Assembly: GCA_046328575.1 (NCBI GenBank)
Contig: JAXLWI010000002.1
Location: 62,001-126,000 of the forward strand
Origin: JAGOBP01 sp046328575
GTDB lineage: Bacteria; Chloroflexota; Anaerolineae; Fen-1058
Length of the DNA stretch: 64,000 bases
Reading direction: 5' to 3'
Position numbers and translations under genes: made by a program. The stretch's first letter is position 1, and every line of letters starts with the position of its first letter. Below are positions 57,969 to 64,000 of the stretch, piece after piece. The notes under the pieces were generated by a model. The model saw only the letters and a program-made list of their open reading frames with translations. It was not told where the DNA came from and searched no databases.

Positions 57969-60142
57969 TTAAGACGGCTGGCGCAGCACCGTGGGCAGGT
58001 TGACACTGCACGTCGTGCGGCTGAATTCCGATGAGCCGATCGGCACGATGACGACCAGCGATTCAAAGGCGGTGTAGCAGCCAGAGTCGGGCGACGGATC
58101 GACGATTTGCCAGTTGCCATTGGCGTCGGTGGTCGCGCGGCCGACGTAGAGTTGCCCTCGCCGTAGCCGCTGGGATCGAGATCGATGCGATACAACTCGA
58201 TTTCGGTGATCACCAGAAAGCCGCTGGCTGAGGCGCGGCCTTGCCACGCCGGTGCTCCGATTGACGGACGTAATCACCAACCCCGGGGCATTGATGATGT
58301 TCGTCGCATTGCCGCCAGCGTCTTTGTCGATGCCCAGCCCGCCATTGCCGTAAAGGCTGACATTGTTCATTGGCCGCCGCGCTGTTGCGCTCGCCAATGC
58401 CGTCGTAGGCGTTCCCTGAAATGGTGGTATTTGAGATCACCGTGCCGAGCAGACTGCCGCGCCGTCCAGCAGCACGCCGTAAGTGCTATTCGATCACTGC
58501 GTTATACAAGATCGTGTTGGGGCCAGAGTTGAACACGGCGATGCCGCTGCCGGTGTTGCTATTGATCACGTTGTAGTCCGACGAAGTGTCGCCCCCCAAC
58601 TGGTTGTCGTGGGTGTCGCCGTCAAGCGCAATCCCGTGGCCGGAGTTGTTCGCGATGTCGTTGTACTTCACCACGTTGCCGGTGGTGGTGCTGCCATCAA
58701 GGTACACGCCATGCGAGGTATTGTTGCCGATCAGGTTTCCGCGCGATCACATCACCGCCGATGACGTTGTCGTAAGCGCCGCTCCAGGAGGCTGACGCCA
58801 TAACCGATGTTATAGCGGATGTCGTTGGCCAGCACCTGGTTGGTATGGGTGTCCGCTGACAACTGCACGCCGACCTGGGTGTTGTACTGAATGCGATTGC
58901 CCTTCGTCGCCGGGATGAGAGCCATAGATCGCCCCGCCGATGGTGTTGGCCTCACCGCCGATAATCCTGACGCCGCCCGCGCCGTTGCCCAACGGCGCAT
59001 TCCCCGCCACATTCGTGCCGATGTAATTGCCCAACACGCCGATGCCCACGCTGCCGGAAATCACCACGCCGGCGCCGTTATTCCCGGAAATGATATTTCG
59101 ATCAGCGCTATCGGCCCCGCCGATGAAATTCTGGAAAGCGCCATTGATGATGTACACCGTACGGGCCGTTGGGGGTACGTGCCCCGGTCGGACCCACGCC
59201 GATGCGATTGGCGCGGACGACATTGTTGTAGGCGCTGTTGCTGTTGGGTGTGCCATTACCGACGATGACGACCCCGCCCAGGCTGTTGCCGGCAATGACG
59301 TTGTTGGCGACGATGGTGTGGCGCGTTGCATTACTGCACCGCCCGCTGTGGCCAGGTAAACGCCGTAGATGCTGTTGGTCAATGTGATCCCGTTGGCGCT
59401 GACGCCGATGGTGTTGGTGCTAGCCGTGCCGTTGGGCAGTTCACCGATGCGCGCGTAGTCGGCGCCAAAGACGCCGATGCCGGAACCGGCGTGACAGCCG
59501 ATGGTGTTGCCGTAGACGTAAGCCGAACCGTTGCCGGTGCCGCTGCTGCCCGTGACGGCCGCATCAATCGTGACGCCATAAAACGAGTTTTGTGTGACAC
59601 TGCTAAACGTACAGTAGTTGCGCCGGGCAGTGCGCCGAGAAAGTTGTTGGCGATCTCGTTTTGCGTCCCACCCGCAAGGCGGATGTCAGCCGTTTGAGCA
59701 GACTCGTCGGCATTGACGATGGACAGGCCGACAGTCTGACCCGGCTGGCGTTGACGGTGAAGACATGGCCAAAGGACATGCTGAGCGCATCGATCCTGGG
59801 CACGCCATTGATGCCGATGATCCATACATCGTTGGCGGCGATGGTCGACAGCGGCGCCGCCACGTTCACAGTGGTTACGGCGAGAAGTAGATGGTGTAGA
59901 TGTTGGCCGGATGTAGTTCGCTGTTGATCGCACGCGGCGTCACAATCGTGGTGGCAGCCGTACACGCTGTAACATTGGTGTCATCGTTGCGATCGACATA
60001 GATCGTGACGAAGGCTTCGGGTGCGGCGGTATCGCGCGTGCGTGGTGATGGCGGCGACGAGTCTTGCGCCAGCGCGATGCCGACGCCGAACGCTAACCAC
60101 CCCATTCAAGAGCAGCGGTGCGATGAATCGCCAGGCTGTCAT
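57969..60142 (-). CDS. Exported right-handed parallel beta-helix protein 2 (frame-broken)
   Basis: Start ATG complementing 60140-60142, with GGAGG upstream. Signal peptide MTAWRFIAPLLLMGWLAF ending near ALAQDS, then FVTIYVDRNDDTNVTACTAA. The body is a long series of PbH1 coils such as YIGTNVAGNAPLGNGAGGVR, NIISGNNGAGVVISGSVG, NLIGNNTSHGVYLDGSTTTG and NDIANNSGHGIALDGDTHD, alternating short N/G-rich turns with hydrophobic strands. The C-terminal module (GEGQLYVGRA-type) and the end SSEFSRTTCSVNLPTVLRQ match protein 1. About 720 residues with fifteen or more slips. Two long intact stretches (58486-58707 and 58810-59382) show the repeats best. Probably a surface or secreted carbohydrate-active or adhesive protein. 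Confidence 0.75.
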
Positions 60143-60174
60143 GTTTCCTCCCTAGGTTGGATGAGTGGTTGAAT

Positions 60175-60210
60175 TGACAAGGTGATCGAGCATATTCGAT
60201 CACCTTGTCA
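60175..60210 (-). terminator. 15-bp perfect hairpin after the giant exported protein gene
   Basis: TGACAAGGTGATCGA and its exact inverse around a six-base loop, 15 bases after the stop codon of the gene on its right. Same opening word TGACAAG(A/G)TGATC as the hairpin at 55389-55426. Confidence 0.6.
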
Positions 60211-60225
60211 TACCTTACAGAGGTG

Positions 60226-63200
60226 TTATTTCTGAATCAACGGTAAATACACTTTCAACGGTGCAGCGAATTCGACGCGCTGAAGCCGCTGGCGGGTTGG
60301 CCGTTGGCTTCAGTTCTACGTCGACGCGGACGACATCGCCGGAGAAGCTGAGCCCGAGGGCAGCCTGCGGCGCGTGTTGAACCACTGGCACCAGCATGAG
60401 TTCGCCTGTCCACGAAGCCACCGGGCGGCAGATCGGGCGGCGGATCAGGCGCAGGCCCACGGCATCCACTGATTCAAGCCGATTAAGATGCCGTTCAGAT
60501 CAACCTCGCTGTCATGGGGAACGGATTGCCGATCGAGAATGGGATGTGCACCGTGCTCGGATCGAACAATAGTTGCCGCCGCACGAGATCGAGATTGCGC
60601 TGGCTGCGCTGTGTTTGCCAACCCGGCTGATCAAGTTCGACCAGCGAGCAGCGATGCAGATTGCCGCCGGGCAGCAGCGTCAATTGACGCAGTGCTTTTT
60701 TGCGGGCTGTTGGGCGGCAGTGTAAACGTCTGCGTGGCGAATGGCGTGAAAGCCGATGCCCGCGCCAAAGTCGGCCTCTTTGAAAGTGACCGTCACTTGC
60801 CGCGAAACGCCGAGCGGATTCTGCAACTCGATGCAGGCTTGATTGACTGTGCCGCTGATCGGCGGCGTGGGAATGGTGCTGATTTCTTGCTCCAACCACG
60901 GCGGATCACTGTGTAGCAGGTTGACGGGCAGCACATCCAACACCGGATGCCGCCGATCAATTGCGTGCCGATCCAGCCTTGCACGTCGATATGACAGGCT
61001 GTGCCCAAGACTGCTGGATTGGGCGGCGTAACGCTGAGCGTCGCCGTGTGAATCACGCCGAGAGTACGGCATTCGCGATCGAAGGCAGGTTGACCGCCGA
61101 CCAGCCCGGACAAGTGTTATCGACGACGAGATCGATCGTGGCTGGGTTGGCCGTAGGATTCATGACGGTGAACGTCAACACATCGGTGACACCGGGCAGA
61201 TCTTCAGTCACGTCGAGGTTACGATAGGTATAGATCGGCGCGTAGCCCGCGCTTTCGATTTTCACGGCGATGCAGTAGTGACCCAGGCTGACCGGCGTCA
61301 ATCGAGCACGACTTCAGCGTAACCCGCTGGCCACGATCGTGACGACGCGCGGATTGCCGGCGCAGCCCAGTGTGCTGAACGGAATGCCAATGCCAAAGCG
61401 ATTGGGGCTGGTCTGGAACGTCACCGTCACGGTCTGTGACGTAGCGCTGTTGTTGAATACCCGCACTCCAGATGCGTGGGGCTGCCGGTAACCAGCGGAT
61501 AAGGATAAATCTGAATCTCGCTTTCCGCATACGGCGGATCATTGTTGGGCGGAATGACCGGCGGACAATTCACCTTGTGCGTCGTGGTGTTGCTGGTGAA
61601 CACGCCGAGCGACGTTTGTAACTTCGCCGTATTCGTGACCGTCTGCTGGCGGCAGGCCGTATCGAGTACGCTGACTTGGAATGACTTGCTGCCGGTGGCG
61701 CGGCGTCAAACCGCCCGCGTCCCACGTCAGGGTGTTGTCAGGGTGGGCACCACGCCGCCCGCGCTGCCCGGTACGAGTGTATGCTCAGGTAACTTGTCCA
61801 ACAGCAACGCACGCTGTCCGGTGCACGCCGCGTCGTTGGTCACGGTGTAGATACCGTGTACTTGATTGTGTCGCCAGGCTGCACTGTCGAGCCGGACGGC
61901 AGTTCCCGCCATTTTCACGATCGTCACACAGTTGACGGGTGGTGGCAGTGTCGGCTTGCACGATCGCGCCAGTGTTGAGTAGCCGTACTTCACAGCATTG
62001 AGGAACAGCCGCTGACCTTCCGGCGTCATACGCGTAGGACTTTTTGCTGAAGCCCCACAGTTGAGCGCACCATCGCTGATCAACGGCGCGTGGTCGGGTG
62101 CGCCCTGCGGACTGGTGATCAACTCCCAGCCTAAAACTGTACTGCCAGAAGGCGGACTGCCCGGCACATAGATGCCTACTTCGTTGTTCGGCGCTTGATA
62201 CAACTTGATGTGCGAGCCGAGCAAACCGCTTAAATCATAGGGGTCGGCGTAGTAGTTGGCAGGCACGGGCGCGGGATTGTCGATGAACTGTGCGGGTCCA
62301 TGCCAACCGTTCGGCCAGCCGATGAACAAGCCGAGCCGACCGAAGAATGCATAGCCACCTTCGCCCAGACCTAAGATCGGTTTGTTGGACGCCGTGATCG
62401 GATTGACCTGGCTCAGCGCCGTGCCCCATTGATCGAGATTGCCGGTGTCGTCGGCCACGATCAGTTCGGTGTAAGTCGTGAAGTTCGTCGCCGTCACCGC
62501 GCTTAGCGGGATCAGATCGACGCTATAGCCCACTGAAGTCAACAGCGCTTTGAAGTCGTTCGCCTTTGCCAGATCGTAGCGATAGATGTAGGCGATGTCG
62601 CTCTTGTTAGTGCAGTCAGCCAAACCGTTGAAGCTGCACTTCCTGCCACGTCTGCGGTTGATCGTACCAATGGTTGCTGGGCCAGCCAAAGTCAGTCGCG
62701 CCGAGGACAACGCACCCAATGATGATAAACTGCCAGACCGAACGGCAAACCACAGGCGCCGCCCGTCAGCGCGATGGGAATTTGATACTCGGCGCCATCG
62801 AACGGCGCAATTGAGCCAGCGGCCGTGCCCGCTGACCAGCCGTTCAACGTCGTCGGTGTGTAGCCGCCAGAGCCAGTGCCTTTGGCGCTGCTCAACGTGC
62901 CAGTCAGGATGTTAGCCCGCAGACCGTAATCAGTCGGTCCAGCGAAGTGTGAACCGCGTATCCAGCGTATCGAGGTAAACGCTGGCAAACCGATTGGGAG
63001 ACGTGCCGGTTGCGACCTGCAAACACACGTACAAGTAATTGTTGTCGTGCTTGAGTAGGACGGTGCCGGAAATGCCTTGTAAATCAGGGTAATTGACGGT
63101 AGACATCGCCCCATTCAGTGCCGACTTGGCCAGTTGGACATTGACCATCGAACTTGCTGGGGGCCGTGCCGATCGGAATTTGCAGCGGCCCTGGTGGGCA

Positions 63201-63365
63201 GGGCAGGCCGATCCAGGTGCGGAGAATCGATCGGGGCCGTTTGGTCGATCGCTTTACGCGCGGGCGCGTTACGCGCTCAGTAACATCACCCCAGCGCGGC
63301 GATCGTCATCAGCCCGTCACGATCGGCAGCCCGAGGCGCAGCGAACGGCGAGTGTCACGTAACAT
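60226..63365 (-). CDS. Giant exported protein with CBM9-like domain and Ig-like repeats (frame-broken)
   Basis: About 1045 residues. Probable start ATG complementing 63363-63365: MLRDTRRSLRLGLPIVTG, then a hydrophobic segment LMTIAALG in the next frame, a signal-like leader. Residues after it (SGTVLLKHDNNYLYVCLQV, FASVYLDTLDTRFTLRWTD, FDGAEYQIPIAL) match the carbohydrate-binding CBM9/DOMON-like sandwich. A Rossmann-like segment follows (LLTSVGYSVDLIPLSAV, ELIVADDTGNLDQWGTALS, KPILGLGEGGYAFFGRLGLF), intact for 330 residues. The C-terminal half consists of Ig-like/CARDB-type repeats (LTFTVMNPTANPATIDLVV, ARVFNNSATSQTVTVTFQ). The end reads FAAPLKVYLPLIQK and stops at 60226-60228. No enzymatic residues are evident; probably a surface or secreted binding protein. 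Confidence 0.7.
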
Positions 63366-63454
63366 GAAGGGCACCCGCCCCACCGTGGCTGATGTGTGGT
63401 GAACAAGACTCACAGGCGGAAGTCGATTCACGTGCGGCGCGATCACCTCCTCAT

Positions 63455-63483
63455 TTGCTTGCAGTTGTCGCCCGATTTATACT
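63455..63483 (+). promoter_or_regulatory. Candidate sigma70-type promoter of the E1 gene
   Basis: TTGCTT, 17 bases, TATACT, about 28 bases before the ATG at 63512. An AGGGAGAG ribosome-binding site follows. It lies in the divergent gap between this gene and the giant exported protein gene. Confidence 0.45.
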
Positions 63484-63511
63484 TGAAGGACGTCTTTAGG
63501 GAGAGACTGCC

Positions 63512-64000
63512 ATGCCGAACGATCAATTGGCGCGAAGTGGCGCAGTGGATGCTGACTTCGCGCGCGCTCGATCACCTTGAAGAAACCGAGTTGGTGCCCA
63601 GCGGCAAAGTGACGTATCAATTCTCCGCGCGCGGACACGAACTGGCGCAAGTGCTCCACTGGTTTGTCCCGCCGACCATCCCCATGATGCCGCAGCGGCG
63701 TATTATCGATCACGACCCTTTTTGTTTGCAAGTGGTCTAAAACTTGACGAAGCGCTAGCCGGTTCGATGGCGAAAGCCGCCAGTTTTAACGGGCGGCCGC
63801 GACATCGGCGTCGTGCACATGCTGGAGCAGCATGCGCTATGGTGCTGCCCGCGGCGAAATTGATGTCGGCTCGCAATATACGCCCGCCGTCGGTTAGGCG
63901 CAGGCGATTGTATATCGGCAGCGCGTGTTGCGTGAAACCGATTGGCAAGGGGCGATCGCCGTGGTGCTGGGCGGTGATGGTTCGACGGCGGCCAATGGCT
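63512..64000 (+). CDS. Thiamine-dependent 2-oxoacid dehydrogenase E1 component, N-terminal part (frame-broken, cut by window end)
   Basis: The frame joins read MPNDQ, then WMLTSRALDHLEETELVPSG, YQFSARGHELAQVL, HDAAAAYYRSRPF, SGLKLDEALAGSMAKAASFN and, at the right edge, YTPAVG and AVVLGGDGSTAANG. This is the E1 alpha/fused E1 pattern of branched-chain or pyruvate dehydrogenase complexes; LGGDGSTAANG is the start of the thiamine-diphosphate motif GDG. Five slips in less than 500 bases. It would decarboxylate a 2-oxo acid and pass the acyl group to a lipoyl E2 subunit, which is not in the window. Confidence 0.8.

Noticed and set aside
1..64000. tRNA, rRNA, insertion sequences, integrases, phage genes, replication origin
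   Set aside because: I looked for T-loop words, transposase motifs, integrase motifs and DnaA-box clusters by eye and found none that could be supported.

Overview
The window looks like chromosomal DNA of a GC-rich, probably heterotrophic member of the Chloroflexota (Anaerolineae-like). This is inferred from the gene mix: large MalT-type LuxR regulators, several NarL-type two-component pairs, a TPR-CHAT protein next to a sigma factor, Thr/Pro-rich lipoprotein linkers, very large secreted parallel beta-helix proteins, and a SAM-I riboswitch in front of metH. There are no rRNA or tRNA genes, insertion sequences, phage genes or CRISPR arrays that I can see.

Reading frames are intact from about 20.6 to 41.4 kb. 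Outside that block almost every gene is cut by single-base frame slips, while the protein similarity simply continues in the next frame. I read this as uncorrected indels in the sequence rather than pseudogenes, and I annotate each broken gene as one CDS across its fragments.

Layout. (1) 0-13.5 kb: a catabolic cluster holding a molybdenum hydroxylase (CoxS/CoxL type), a cysteine hydrolase, FdrA, a DUF1116 protein, a metal-dependent cyclase, a GNAT-like protein, a thiolase-like protein with its DUF35 partner and, on the other strand, a DUF2877 protein with a DegV protein. FdrA, DUF1116 and DUF2877 are the three subunits known in Escherichia coli as oxamate carbamoyltransferase (AllF, AllG, AllH). 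(2) 13.7-18 kb: a NarL-type kinase/regulator pair and a CASTOR/POLLUX-like RCK channel. (3) 18-32.7 kb: a radical SAM protein, a protein phosphatase, a lipoprotein hydrolase, a PAS kinase, a GGDEF/HD-GYP protein, a second kinase/regulator pair, PlsC with an SDR lacking its catalytic residues, a MalT-like regulator and a membrane protein. (4) 32.7-42.6 kb: a HAD protein, a histidine kinase, and a methionine operon controlled by a sigma70 promoter and a SAM-I riboswitch (metH, two PIG-L deacetylases, and a homocysteine methyltransferase-MTHFR fusion). (5) 43.6-63.4 kb: mostly exported proteins (glycosidase-like proteins, two beta-helix paralogues, a giant CBM9-like protein, an SGNH lipoprotein), with Fpg and a sigma factor-CHAT pair between them. 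(6) The right edge enters a thiamine-dependent 2-oxoacid dehydrogenase E1 gene.

The most notable non-gene signals are: degenerate heptamer-like repeats between genes that have also entered the SAM riboswitch and, in frame, the MetH linker; strong over-use of the palindrome CGATCG; a short hydrophobic-LPxx-basic motif at the C-termini of the exported proteins; and long perfect hairpins after their genes.
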